From Anaerolineales bacterium (GTDB lineage: Bacteria; Chloroflexota; Anaerolineae; 4572-78; J111): DNA of 64,000 nucleotides. The position numbers and the translations under genes are program-made. The stretch lies in NCBI GenBank assembly GCA_015075185.1, contig JABTUW010000003.1, positions 124,001 to 188,000 on the forward strand, in the 5' to 3' direction. Positions 54,601 to 61,049 of the stretch are shown one piece after another; within the stretch, counting starts at the first letter, position 1; each line of letters opens with the position of its first letter. The notes below the pieces were generated by a model, which saw only the letters and a list, made by a program, of their open reading frames with translations, did not search any database and was not told the origin of the DNA.

Positions 54601-56039
54601 TTCAGTGGCAGGGCGGCCGGCAGGAAATAGAGATTGGCTGGCAGCGGCAGAAGCTCGACCTGGAAGAAGAATTTTGGCAGTTCCGGCGCAAGTCGCAGGT
54701 GGACGACTTCGCCATGCAGCAGAAGCTGTTTGACTTCAACATTCGTCAGCAGCGCATGGCCCTCGACTGGGAAGCCAAGCAGAGCCGGACCCAATCGGAC
54801 TACTACGAAAAGCAGTACGCCCTCAATAAGAAGATTTTCGACCTACAAACCTCCTGGCAGCGCCACGACTTCGATAAGCAGGAGGCTAGACTTGAAGTAC
54901 GCCGTGACTGGCAGCTTGAGGATTCCGCGTGGAACCGGGAGAGCTTCCAGATCCAAGCCGGCTGGCAGATGGAGGATTTACAGCGTGCCCTGCGCTACGC
55001 ATCGAGCGGCCGGGAACGGATGGACATCCGGCGGCAGATGGAACGCGCCTCGATCATGAACGAGCGCAAACAGACCGAGTTTGACCGGGAGGACGCGCGC
55101 AACACGACCCAATACAATTGGGCCACGGAAGATTTGCAGGACAGCCGCCAGCGTTTCGAGGAAATGAACGAGCTGCAGCGCCAGCAAATGGAGTTGGGCC
55201 GCGAATACTGGCAGGAACAGCAATCTATGGCCAGTGAATACCGCGAAGCGCGCCGGGCGGCGCTGGAGGAGCAGATCGCGCTCCAGCAGGAACAAAACGC
55301 CCTGAACACACAGCAGTTTCTCGATGGGATGGCCCTCAACGACAAGCAGCATGCCCTGGAAACCCAGATCAACGAAACCAAATACCAGTGGGCTATCGCC
55401 GACCTGGAGCTGGCCCGCGAGCGCGCGGTCGAGGATGAGAAGCTGCTCGGCTTGCAGCGGGAAATGATGAGCGCCTCGTATTTCTACTCGTTCTACCAGG
55501 CCATGGGCTTCGACGCGGCCAAGAAGGCCAAGCCGGAGCTGGAAGGAATGGCCAAAGCCGCCGGCGAGCTGGCCGATAACATGGAACGCTACCAGACGGC
55601 CCTGGGCGGGGCCACGAGCATTTGGGAGCAGATACCCACGCCCTCCAACCCGGCCGGGCCGGATTACCCGGGTCAAAGCATGAATCCCAACGCCATGCCC
55701 GACGCCGGCATGACCCCAGCTCCGCCCCCGTCCTGGCTGAATGGAGGCCCTTCGTCAAGCTCAGGACAGGGCTTTGCCGAGGGCGGCTACACCGGCGACG
55801 GCAATCCCGGCGAGATGGCCGGCATCGTCCACCGCGGCGAGTACGTGGTGCCAAGCGGCGGGGCGCTGGTCATCCGCGATGGCGAATCAAACGGTGATAG
55901 CAGCGCCGAGGTGGTCATGCTCCTGACTGCGATCCTGGCTCAGCTTCAGGAGGGCGGCGGGACAATTTTAATTGACGCGGAAAGGCTGAAGAAAGCCGGC
56001 TTTTTACACGCCTCGAACTTTAGCCAAGTGTATAAGTAG
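45633..56039 (+). CDS. Giant tape measure protein with an RNA polymerase-like N-terminal half
   Basis: 3468 residues; AAAGGA precedes ATG 45633. C-terminal half: tape-measure features, namely IVAGERGREYVVPEG (about 1710), long helices, a glycine-rich hydrophobic segment (ALGGGGLIAGGLGLGLGAGI, about 2670-2690), a W/Q/R-rich coiled coil (about 2990-3260) and the closing motif IVHRGEYVVPSGG. N-terminal half (to ~1700) is different: RLKGLTNWLLKKKMPGVI (990-1007), R1085-N-P, then VIFHPHHVQSQGGDNDSDQ with D1134, D1136, D1138. The R-x-P plus DxDxD order and 49-residue distance match the catalytic barrel of two-barrel RNA polymerases, with S in place of the usual G. I infer a virion RNA polymerase fused to the tape measure, to be ejected with DNA. 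Residues 110-125 also show a helix-turn-helix-like LSFSQIGEKLGVSEAEAR, encoded across repeat R1. Confidence 0.75.
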   Translation: MPSLKDWLTNDSDTPPPFSLDAEDVSVDRRQMRSLLPSQAAPEAKTVQELTPLQLARAYERSGNSPRQIHRLIKSGVSLPRLANNALGMPPETVRGIYQREEALRLQRRGLSFSQIGEKLGVSEAEARMTFARGHVQHFGASPAVQYGLASAGDSPKRRQPFPAGVFQQPTYLSETNRDSASINNVLDRLRQQLGPQGFQVETTFEADALGGRHVVRVKKDNEYIGQPFRLTATPSGVPLISKTGKSAGGYRLTYQGQGISLDTRLARAVQQMAANHQAQKSSRPSDEYAPPSWDEPEPSYSDDPGVSDMFGDEEGYVPELPAWMKDEPGQIPTPRELPGAGGPAGSAKGKLNVLDLLDVSNKENKPMWRQINAGDYLRMSRAGQFREENSEGIVKNKNTQWDYPDNLPAFYEPAQDQYLRREDVRHLTPVVSKGTIYPLEARNFIAGNIEFDEVLAGMTYSRQWGSQKTMGKQMKRDELSLTRKYWQAGPALGVAYPEAPQHILGQRATEPEMAHIAKAFILDKGGIIPEGQMWKDTSYAPWIFGSFEQDPEKYELRFDPNYSEEEVLRAAGLLGPDGKFKPRLLKQGRGKVSAPNGFSKDILRNNEAGVVNGYEIVDTMNERGDPVKALRLKGYFGNRPNVVSAMKLEGWKNLAQDKNIRRDMGLDYDLIMAKPSDSVVANISMLNALPRQEFEGLWREVHGDRPAPTRTGSMADVEGLAKVWQLYQERNRRTEILPGRVFDADTLQNYLKAGIIKDGKYEEVAPLFEGAETMYKADLIATGYMAPVRARFITDVTKLGRGNLSNEILRSVEQNFSGLGEHLRDLGYEGRDIYNTLYEMHRLNTKPGFGEYGSPVVDLIGDLTGNKDVMAATQSLYRQKLAEIMPASMQGMAEQDYSEEQLKAFKKLKSEAGSQAIRSYYNDALGTDSYIFKMGLNNKESAYMVNPDLVERFGYIDEETNEKLSDLKNEADYQLKRIWEAVQENNPGRLKGLTNWLLKKKMPGVIANQAELLRSAGARKRWFGTSDRSIRTHVHASDYSLPRNAMAMNWDDIFQITGLKRTKSNRAYLNKLSKAGNLPFSGIRNPASDPIAQTGTILNLLTPDLLKAAGLDIPLTGHPVIFHPHHVQSQGGDNDSDQSQVYMVMKKMAGELVNTFGLKPSDPGEITGRAQRHAAGEYTDAVDKLNVTPEKARRNLLGFDPSKGDMVLDGTSPTGQEWSDGTLTDYRLNSRQIGQAYNVPVRVALTLTQNPEAKKRVSEYGGWMYQNPLDKKNYEPHSPEEDLFSFFTSFNAFTGSFAASRGENEKSGLYFSYRKNRGFESYGQFGAAGLLSILKRLTEKRQGVKAQMTEAQMAAMIASTGGDLDLTEGFVKSWKLPRYEQLDSVAINSLSLSDPQRNALQKFASGDSPLAQMMRGNAVRNAIKASARMQRKLQSDMLDPAKRETAESGKFKADLKEYMNVMQNDMYNRGRGVGSDEFKRDYEAMLAKLGLDKASNNFFTLLEPGSKKKDPGEFYSWSTEKQNLFYKMAGKLFQKHVTGYGFDARGNWRNLDPNVPRQNAMFSDWYEDYDRIRDTMAVNARERQEGEDVEVEGYVPTLDELAESHVTGRLVREKYSRKKKALGGLSRLFEQYQTDSGLNGSSQVNEDFEAYVAGRKPWTKQEQEMLRQAELGHEEARRLRRQRLTRGYEEPMYFAEGGVLEGARQIGQTRGGRPIVAGERGREYVVPEGKTKDLGNGLKLFDEDALGPGAPPSGDFQGSPEGSKPVLLAKGGIIDYQAYANAPQSDYKTAMLQVAQELSKGGFAGSLSDAERLVGAALEGDLQKMIANAPQNGGKGLMATDISGRVTDRFAQALGPDPAAADRSRWNDFLGNYGLSADFQPLGIRSGAIDAATRKKLAAAGVSLADFMSQINSQVAGKSFSHTNYGHVYDAIPGWAAYWSGGNRPGPTVPTTPLSAAGAATLARLSAPSSSPSTSSGGASGGAGTPSPSVTAPVGPPTPVTPNQTSPTNPPREIVTVPKLTPQMMGEFQHIFDNLGQLQHVDAYDTNPEQLALLKLAGQRGTDVFKIAQRSKNLLYQEQLQKLSQLGINPAQQSEYTRLINTYGSGDPDLLNNERGFTDAEKQDLLNQIYAQNRGDKVAQRAERYLFGRMEELHRNVRERGLSLTDTQMKAWDNYGLDYQGIDPEQLRLAKEFDAFFRSEFPQLGNASIPLSNQQGEPTYLGGAHPNFDPAFIGQVLPQARAARLKYEQSELFKNLTPAAVAGMRPDFADVLDRAPMVPFAQERLKRQAQREKEAVRMGQIDQRLGDIKAWHSAGMGGRADAFSANTQPFDDAAQISFLSSQRQSAYEAAVPLKKRYDEAMKQGDLGTAQRLWDQIAPLNTVIGELKDEIGTLTPYVKEHVQTLDQQTSAMREDLKERKATYNALAGKEKELQNEKINLSGADRLAKAADIGTVRGEMTRVNAEIKDQARLLGRLSYEKQTLTDLTHEPQGRSITGLGKRPETYGQQAWNELKQGYSPQRLFWEFQNIQQMQYMAFMPMLQMRNQYLGEQAALGQANYALGAGTMPQSVLSALASQANMSRASSAFGQGVDNSIAMTAWKGLTNYLGRNEGAGALLGSVGFDLTSGLTAAMGLKMVGGPAISALNKLAGGLGPGAAPLSVSTMGAAALGGGGLIAGGLGLGLGAGIYQAIRPEGSASLQEFATVGAYGLGGVDVRAEDAATLGLTYLTRRGMEWWNTGQANWWNQEKAEAAGTAVGKYTGAVTDPLPVWVTKMESEVAKQLGVSQDQLPFDRTELGQMVQMAAEDQGLTRQQIESGAGVAEKLAAEIADSFTSGVSMNQRSALRQRAIDVSGYAPGTEGARMMSEWVQQGSQFERQQRLQAAAMVQNLADEMDFTPQQRRDMSEKVYDLLAGGVSQAQVSRSMQQRAMSNQFTWSAAAYASGNEHLALMDRDQPWLPKNLTAQWAVEDRRRAENNARELGAMTLGANGLQWQGGRQEIEIGWQRQKLDLEEEFWQFRRKSQVDDFAMQQKLFDFNIRQQRMALDWEAKQSRTQSDYYEKQYALNKKIFDLQTSWQRHDFDKQEARLEVRRDWQLEDSAWNRESFQIQAGWQMEDLQRALRYASSGRERMDIRRQMERASIMNERKQTEFDREDARNTTQYNWATEDLQDSRQRFEEMNELQRQQMELGREYWQEQQSMASEYREARRAALEEQIALQQEQNALNTQQFLDGMALNDKQHALETQINETKYQWAIADLELARERAVEDEKLLGLQREMMSASYFYSFYQAMGFDAAKKAKPELEGMAKAAGELADNMERYQTALGGATSIWEQIPTPSNPAGPDYPGQSMNPNAMPDAGMTPAPPPSWLNGGPSSSSGQGFAEGGYTGDGNPGEMAGIVHRGEYVVPSGGALVIRDGESNGDSSAEVVMLLTAILAQLQEGGGTILIDAERLKKAGFLHASNFSQVYK
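45971..45986. repeat. R1 copy inside the tape measure gene
   Basis: TTCCCAAATTGGGGAA, one base off the palindrome, translated as part of FSQIGEK. A perfect copy also lies in this gene at 52237-52252. Confidence 0.65.
51536..51566. repeat. R3 repeat inside the tape measure gene
   Basis: Two joined units, CCCTTCGTCAAG and CCCTTCGACAAGCTCAGGA, coding for a serine-rich linker (SSSPSTSSGG). Another unit lies at 55748-55771 in the same gene. Confidence 0.65.
52237..52252. repeat. R1 perfect copy inside the tape measure gene
   Basis: TTCCCCAATTGGGGAA in frame, translated FPQLGN. Confidence 0.75.
55748..55771. repeat. R3 repeat near the end of the tape measure gene
   Basis: CCCTTCGTCAAGCTCAGGAC then AGGG, coding for a Ser/Gly linker just before the conserved HRGEYVVP segment. 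Confidence 0.6.
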
Positions 56040-56118
56040 GGAGATGATGAGTGGTCTAATGGAGCGGGTCCTTGTTGAGGGGATCGCCCCTAAGTCTGCC
56101 AGCTCCTAAGCCCCCTGG

Positions 56119-56412
56119 TCAGACGGGAGTCACTTCCGTTGGGGATGGGGCGAAACGAACCGCGCAGTCTCTTAACGTATGCTTGTGACCGTGTTTATCA
56201 ACGCAGTCGCCACCGCTCAGCGTCTCACAAGTGTCATTGCTTGGCCCTTTGATGATCACATACTTGCTGCCGCACTTACAGGTGCATTGCAGCTCGAATG
56301 TCCCCCGGTCTGGCCTCGGCCGAAGCCAGACCACATAAATCACCCATAAGCTGGCCGCAACGATAGCCATACGGCCAGCGATCATCCCCCAACTGCTCTT
56401 GTTTAGCGGCAT
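56119..56412 (-). CDS. Membrane-anchored cysteine-rich small protein
   Basis: 97 residues, GGAGGG before ATG 56412. One transmembrane helix (GRMAIVAASLWVIYVVWL, about 13-30) followed by six cysteines (CTCKCGS, DTCETL, GDCVDK, RDCAVRF). Opposite to the late genes; a moron that could act at the cell surface, e.g. in superinfection exclusion, which is only a guess. Confidence 0.6.
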   Translation of the reverse strand: MPLNKSSWGMIAGRMAIVAASLWVIYVVWLRPRPDRGTFELQCTCKCGSKYVIIKGPSNDTCETLSGGDCVDKHGHKHTLRDCAVRFAPSPTEVTPV

Positions 56413-56531
56413 CGGACCCTCCCTACCTGAATAACAAGGGGTTAATTTTAGCCTATCTTAGCACATTTCCCGCCCTCGTTCAATCAAACAAACGTCCTAC
56501 CCTGCATTGCATGGAGAAGGTCACGTCTTCA

Positions 56532-56554
56532 TTTTCAACCGTTTTTCCGATACA
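56532..56554 (+). promoter_or_regulatory. Late motif copy 5
   Basis: TTTTCAA-CCG-TTTTT followed by CCGATAC, 53 bases before the distal tail gene. An R2 copy lies directly behind it (56563-56586). Confidence 0.4.
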
Positions 56555-56562
56555 GTAGGGTT

Positions 56563-56586
56563 ATCCCCCAAGGGAGGCGAAGCCTA
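56563..56586. repeat. Repeat R2, copy before the distal tail gene
   Basis: ATCCCCCAAGGGAGGCGAAG then CCTA, lacking one G of the usual unit. Confidence 0.6.
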
Positions 56587-56606
56587 ATCCGGAGGACTAA
56601 CTTTTA

Positions 56607-57029
56607 GTGGCTGATTACATCACCCTCGACGGCAAGAAATACAAGGTCTCCGACCTGGACGATTCCTCGTGGAAACCCGTATGGAAGCGCCAGAAAAAGT
56701 ACAGCGTCGGGCTGACCGGTAAGACGATCATTCAGGATTTCACCCGGCCCGATGGGGCCGGCGGCGAGCGCCTGCCGCGCGAGTGGAGCCTGATGCTGCG
56801 GGTCTTTATCTCGACCCCCTGGCCGGATTCGACCTGGGGGACCTTTGCCGATCTCCTGGCCGCCGCGAACAAGGCGAGCGTGACCTATATCGAGCACGAT
56901 GGCACGACGACCCACACCGTCGGCATCCTCAAGCCGGTCATCCCGCGTCCCCGCGTCGGAGCCAACGTACTCGGCGAATGCTATGGCATTTTCTTCGTCC
57001 CGATTCAAATGGTCAAGGTGTACGGATGA
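56607..57029 (+). CDS. Distal tail-like protein
   Basis: 140 residues, GTG start at 56607 behind CCGGAGGA. Beta-rich (YITLDGKKYKVSDLDDSSW, LGECYGIFFVPIQMVKVYG). Place directly behind the tape measure and four-base overlap with the tail tip gene fit a distal tail or minor tail protein. Confidence 0.6.
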   Translation: MADYITLDGKKYKVSDLDDSSWKPVWKRQKKYSVGLTGKTIIQDFTRPDGAGGERLPREWSLMLRVFISTPWPDSTWGTFADLLAAANKASVTYIEHDGTTTHTVGILKPVIPRPRVGANVLGECYGIFFVPIQMVKVYG

Positions 57030-60000
57030 CCATCCCCCTCTCCCCCACCCTGACAACTGAAATGGGGTCGCTCTCTCGCCGGCATGCTTCCAAAGCAACG
57101 GTGGAGCAGTGGCTACCGGAGTGGAATCCAGTTCTCTCTGGCCTGTCCAGCAGCAAACAAGAGCAGTACGCCCACGGCCACGCCGCCGTCGTCGCGCCCA
57201 ACGCCAACGGGGCCGGGGAGGATATTCTCTTTCGCTGCCGCTCTGGCCATTACAACGCGGCCGGCGATTCGGTCGGCAACACCTATCTCTACATCTCGAT
57301 CCTCAAGGGGAGCGACCTGGACACCCCGGCCACCTGGGACAGCAAATGGGCCACCACCGGCGTCTCCGGCCTGATGTGGCCGGCCTGGACCGCCAACAGC
57401 GGCGGCCAGTACGGCGCGTCCCTGGCCTGTGTCTGGACCGGCTCGGTCTTTCGCGTGTTCTACGCCACCAGCAGCGGTTACATTTACCAGCGCGATTTCA
57501 ACACCTCCGGCGCGGCCGTGGGCGGGGCGGTGGAAGTGGCCGCGCTCGGGACCAACTCTTTACGCCTGGCCTCGATGCAGTTTGCCGCCTGCAACCCGAA
57601 CGAGCTGTTCGTGGCCATGATCGGCCTGACCAGCGACTTCACCCTGGAGGACCCGACCCCGACCGCGACCTGGCAAAAGCCGGTCTATGGCTCGATGCTC
57701 TACCGCTATACCTTCAATGGCAGCGCCTGGAACATTGACGGACGCTTCCCCTTTTACACTCAGGCCGAATGTGCGTTGATGCGCGACAGCCAGTTTCAAT
57801 TTGGCGGCAACGGCACCGGCTACGAATACGATGTGTGGGGCAACGGCTCGGCCAACGCCATCACGGCCCAGTGGGGCAAGCGGCCCTGCGGCGGCCTGGC
57901 TGTAAGTGAAATCAATTCGACGACCGTCGTCGTCTCGGCCGGCTTCACCTTCTGGAAGCGGTATGGCTACCACACCCACAACCAGGGTGTTTTGTCCTTC
58001 ACCTTCTACCGTGATTCGGGGTTATGGGAGCGCAATTTCGAGGCCGGCCTGTCCGACTACGTGAACGAGCGGCTCGACTTCGACGCTTTCGCCCGCGGCT
58101 GCAAGGTCGAGGGCAATAATTTTCTGGTCTGGTCCAGGAACGTCGAGCCTTCGGACTTCGACCAGCTCGACACGACCCAATCCCTGCCCCGCACCCGCGA
58201 GGTGGTCTATGCCAAAATCTCCGCTGACGGCAAGTTCCTGACCCAATACCAGTACCTCGGCTCGCAGGACGATCTGACCAGCGCGACCCTGGTCGTCGTC
58301 AACCACGCCGGCAGCAAGGTCCTGTACGCCCTGGGCTGGCGCTGTGTTTACAAATCCGATCCGGCTGGCTTCGCCTGCACCGTGCCTGACCCGCAGGATT
58401 TGGAACTATGCTGCGACGGCTGGCAGACCCAGGTCAGCAACCGCTGGACCATGCAGGCCGATCTGAACATTGACGACGCCAGCGCCCTGTTTGCGCCCGG
58501 CACGAAGCTCAAACCGGGCTCACTGGTCAGAATCTACGCCGGGACGCCCACGGAGCAGGTCCAGATCGCGCAGGGCCTGATTGACACCATCAGCCCCAGC
58601 CTGAGTTTAGAGCAGGAAACACACCGGGCCAAAGCGGTGGCCAGGGCCGAGAAGGGGCTGCTCGATCCGCGCAGCGAGGAAATGCAGGACATCCTGCCCC
58701 AGCAAACGCTGCGGGTCGCCCCGACCGACCCGATCAAGAACATCGCCGTTCACAACGGCTATTGGGACGTGCAGCTCATGGAGTGGCCCAGCCACTACTT
58801 TCCCGGCAGCTACGACCATCTCCAGCTTCAAAACTGCTACCGCCTGCTCTCTTTTCCCTACGCCAACACCGGCGGCGACCAGGGGCCGGGCTATCCCGGC
58901 ATGTGCCTCGATCAACGCGCTCAACACAAAGGGACGTGGTTCAATGACCTGGCCTGGACCGGCGCATCTTCGACCGTGGACGGCTCGGTGCAGGCCAGCG
59001 TTCGCTTTGGCAGCAACGTCAACAAGGGCAACTTCACCTTTTGGGCCAGGGAAGGCAGCCAGGTCTATGCCCAGGTCCTCAAGCAAAACGGGATCATCAT
59101 GGGCATCAACTGGCGCACCGGCGGCTACGGCGGCACCCGCTTCAATCCACCGCCCGCCGCGAACGCGCCCTGGGGCGTGGCCCAACACGCGCTCATGGCC
59201 GGGGTCATCTGCCACGCGGCCGAGGTCGGCAAAAAATATGCCTTCGTCTGGGAGTGCAATTCTTACTTTGGCGGTTTCAGCAACAACGTTTTTAACGGCT
59301 CATCGCACACCGACGACACCTGGCGCAAGGAGAACTTCGACCGGGCCGACTACAGCGCCCACGGCGTTGGCTGGAACCGGCTCTACCTGATCGAGTCGGA
59401 TTACGACGAAACCAACCCCAAGTGGAACGACCCGGCCGCGCCCAGGTGGATTCACAAGAGCATTGCCGGCGGGATCAACGTGGATGGCATCCTCGTCCCC
59501 GGCCAGCCGGCCGACCTGAGAATGATTGTCATCGGCGGGACGATCTACTGCTTTTTCCGGCCGCACCACCTTTACAACCAGGCCCCGCAGCAATGGCGCT
59601 ACGCCTTCCAGTACGAGGCCGGGCGCTTCGGCGCGGGCCGCTTCGGCATCATCGGCCGCGGCCACGCCGGCATCCAGTGGGACAGCCTCTTTTACCAGGA
59701 CCAGGCCGGCCACGTCAGCGGGCGCGAAAAGGTGCCGCAGTACGACAACTATGTGGATTTTTGGGATATCAACGTCAGCGATGGGGTCAAAGACAAGTCG
59801 CTCGAAGAAGCCGTCCAGCGCCACGCCTGGCAGGGCTTTACCCCCACGGTTTTTAACAGCACCGTGAGCGACGCCGGCCCGGCCAACCTGGCCGCGGGCG
59901 GGGTCAAAGCCTACACGCCGCCGGTGGAGAATCTAACGATAGATTTCAAGGTCAAGCTGACCGCGACCGGCAACGAGGCCGGGGTGATCGTGCGCGGAAC

Positions 60001-60919
60001 GACCGACGGCGCGCCCTGGGCTGCCCGCCATTTTCGCCTGGGGATCGTGGCCGGGGGCGGCCTGCCCGGCGCAGCCGGCCCGGTGACCACCTACGCTGTT
60101 TTGCGCTACTACGACGACGGCGCCAATCCCATCAACTCGGCCCTGCAATACTCGCCCTTCCCGCTGACCGTGCCGGTGGGTGCGCCGATCCCAGTCCGCA
60201 TCACCAGCCGCGGCAACATCTACAGCGTCTGGATCGCCGGCAATTACGCCGGGCATTTCCTCGACGACACGCCGGGCGGCCCCTACTTTGGCCTGTACGC
60301 CTTTGGGACAAACGTCGGCGGCTATGCGGCCACCTTCACCAACGTGCGCGTGCCGGAGTTGTACGAAGTGCCTGAAATCAACTCGATAGATGTCAATCAG
60401 ACCGCCTTCGACGCCATCAAGAAGCTGCTGGGCAAGCGCAGCGTCAAGGGGGTGTTCCAGCCTTCAGGCAGCGTCAGGGTCTCCTATTTCGAGACGCACG
60501 ACACCGGCCCGACCTTTCAGGACAGCCTCATCCAGTCAGCCGTTAGGCTCTCCGACCGCTTTGCCTCTATCGTCCGTGTGGACGGGGCTTACACCTGGGC
60601 CACCTACGCCAGCGAGACCCTGCTCAAATTTGGCCGGCGCTTTATGCAGGTCTCTCTGCCCGACATCTTCCACCGGGAATTTGCTTTCAGGGAAGCAAAA
60701 AATATCTGCACCCGCATGGCTGAGGACCAGGTGCAATCTACGTTCGAGGGCCTGCCCGATTACCGGGTGCAGCCGGAGGACAAGATCGAAATCTTTGTCG
60801 ACCAACAGAATATCGCCGGTCATTACCTGGTGGATGACGTGACCCACGCCTTCCAGATGGACCAGGATGACCCGCAAGCCTCAAGCACGATCTCGACGCG
60901 GAGATCCGTCGTCATTTAG
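57026..60919 (+). CDS. Large tail tip / baseplate hub protein with carbohydrate-binding-like region
   Basis: 1297 residues from ATG 57026. Residues ~40-480 form repeated strands (YLYISILKGS, LACVWTGSVFRVFYATSSGY) like a propeller; 490-560 (PDPQDLELCCDGWQTQVSNR) resemble the hub entry; about 1030-1170 look like a LamG-type lectin domain (IDFKVKLTATGNEAGVIVRG); the C-terminus (DKIEIFVDQQNIAGHYLVDD) resembles late-control-type hub proteins. Probably the tail tip that contacts the host. Domain names are by eye. Confidence 0.6.
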   Translation: MTIPLSPTLTTEMGSLSRRHASKATVEQWLPEWNPVLSGLSSSKQEQYAHGHAAVVAPNANGAGEDILFRCRSGHYNAAGDSVGNTYLYISILKGSDLDTPATWDSKWATTGVSGLMWPAWTANSGGQYGASLACVWTGSVFRVFYATSSGYIYQRDFNTSGAAVGGAVEVAALGTNSLRLASMQFAACNPNELFVAMIGLTSDFTLEDPTPTATWQKPVYGSMLYRYTFNGSAWNIDGRFPFYTQAECALMRDSQFQFGGNGTGYEYDVWGNGSANAITAQWGKRPCGGLAVSEINSTTVVVSAGFTFWKRYGYHTHNQGVLSFTFYRDSGLWERNFEAGLSDYVNERLDFDAFARGCKVEGNNFLVWSRNVEPSDFDQLDTTQSLPRTREVVYAKISADGKFLTQYQYLGSQDDLTSATLVVVNHAGSKVLYALGWRCVYKSDPAGFACTVPDPQDLELCCDGWQTQVSNRWTMQADLNIDDASALFAPGTKLKPGSLVRIYAGTPTEQVQIAQGLIDTISPSLSLEQETHRAKAVARAEKGLLDPRSEEMQDILPQQTLRVAPTDPIKNIAVHNGYWDVQLMEWPSHYFPGSYDHLQLQNCYRLLSFPYANTGGDQGPGYPGMCLDQRAQHKGTWFNDLAWTGASSTVDGSVQASVRFGSNVNKGNFTFWAREGSQVYAQVLKQNGIIMGINWRTGGYGGTRFNPPPAANAPWGVAQHALMAGVICHAAEVGKKYAFVWECNSYFGGFSNNVFNGSSHTDDTWRKENFDRADYSAHGVGWNRLYLIESDYDETNPKWNDPAAPRWIHKSIAGGINVDGILVPGQPADLRMIVIGGTIYCFFRPHHLYNQAPQQWRYAFQYEAGRFGAGRFGIIGRGHAGIQWDSLFYQDQAGHVSGREKVPQYDNYVDFWDINVSDGVKDKSLEEAVQRHAWQGFTPTVFNSTVSDAGPANLAAGGVKAYTPPVENLTIDFKVKLTATGNEAGVIVRGTTDGAPWAARHFRLGIVAGGGLPGAAGPVTTYAVLRYYDDGANPINSALQYSPFPLTVPVGAPIPVRITSRGNIYSVWIAGNYAGHFLDDTPGGPYFGLYAFGTNVGGYAATFTNVRVPELYEVPEINSIDVNQTAFDAIKKLLGKRSVKGVFQPSGSVRVSYFETHDTGPTFQDSLIQSAVRLSDRFASIVRVDGAYTWATYASETLLKFGRRFMQVSLPDIFHREFAFREAKNICTRMAEDQVQSTFEGLPDYRVQPEDKIEIFVDQQNIAGHYLVDDVTHAFQMDQDDPQASSTISTRRSVVI

Positions 60920-60994
60920 GGAGTAGGAAGTAGGGAGTAGGAAGTAGGGGGAAGAAATCTTTTCCCTTACTCCTTACTCCTTACTCCCTACTCC
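60919..60994. repeat. Large inverted repeat built of GGAGTAG-type units
   Basis: GGAGTAGGAAGTAGGGAGTA... (60919-60951) faces CCCTTACTCCTTACTCC... (60964-60994): short tandem units in both arms, forming a long imperfect hairpin between two tail genes. Confidence 0.75.
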
Positions 60995-61006
60995 ATTTCT
61001 TCTGGC

Positions 61007-61021
61007 TTTTCAACCCTAAAA
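61007..61021 (+). promoter_or_regulatory. Late motif copy 6 (partial)
   Basis: TTTTCAA-CCC followed by TAAAA; lacks the T5 block. 29 bases before the tail fibre gene. Confidence 0.25.
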
Positions 61022-61049
61022 CCCTCATACTCAAAGGAGAAAATTCAAA

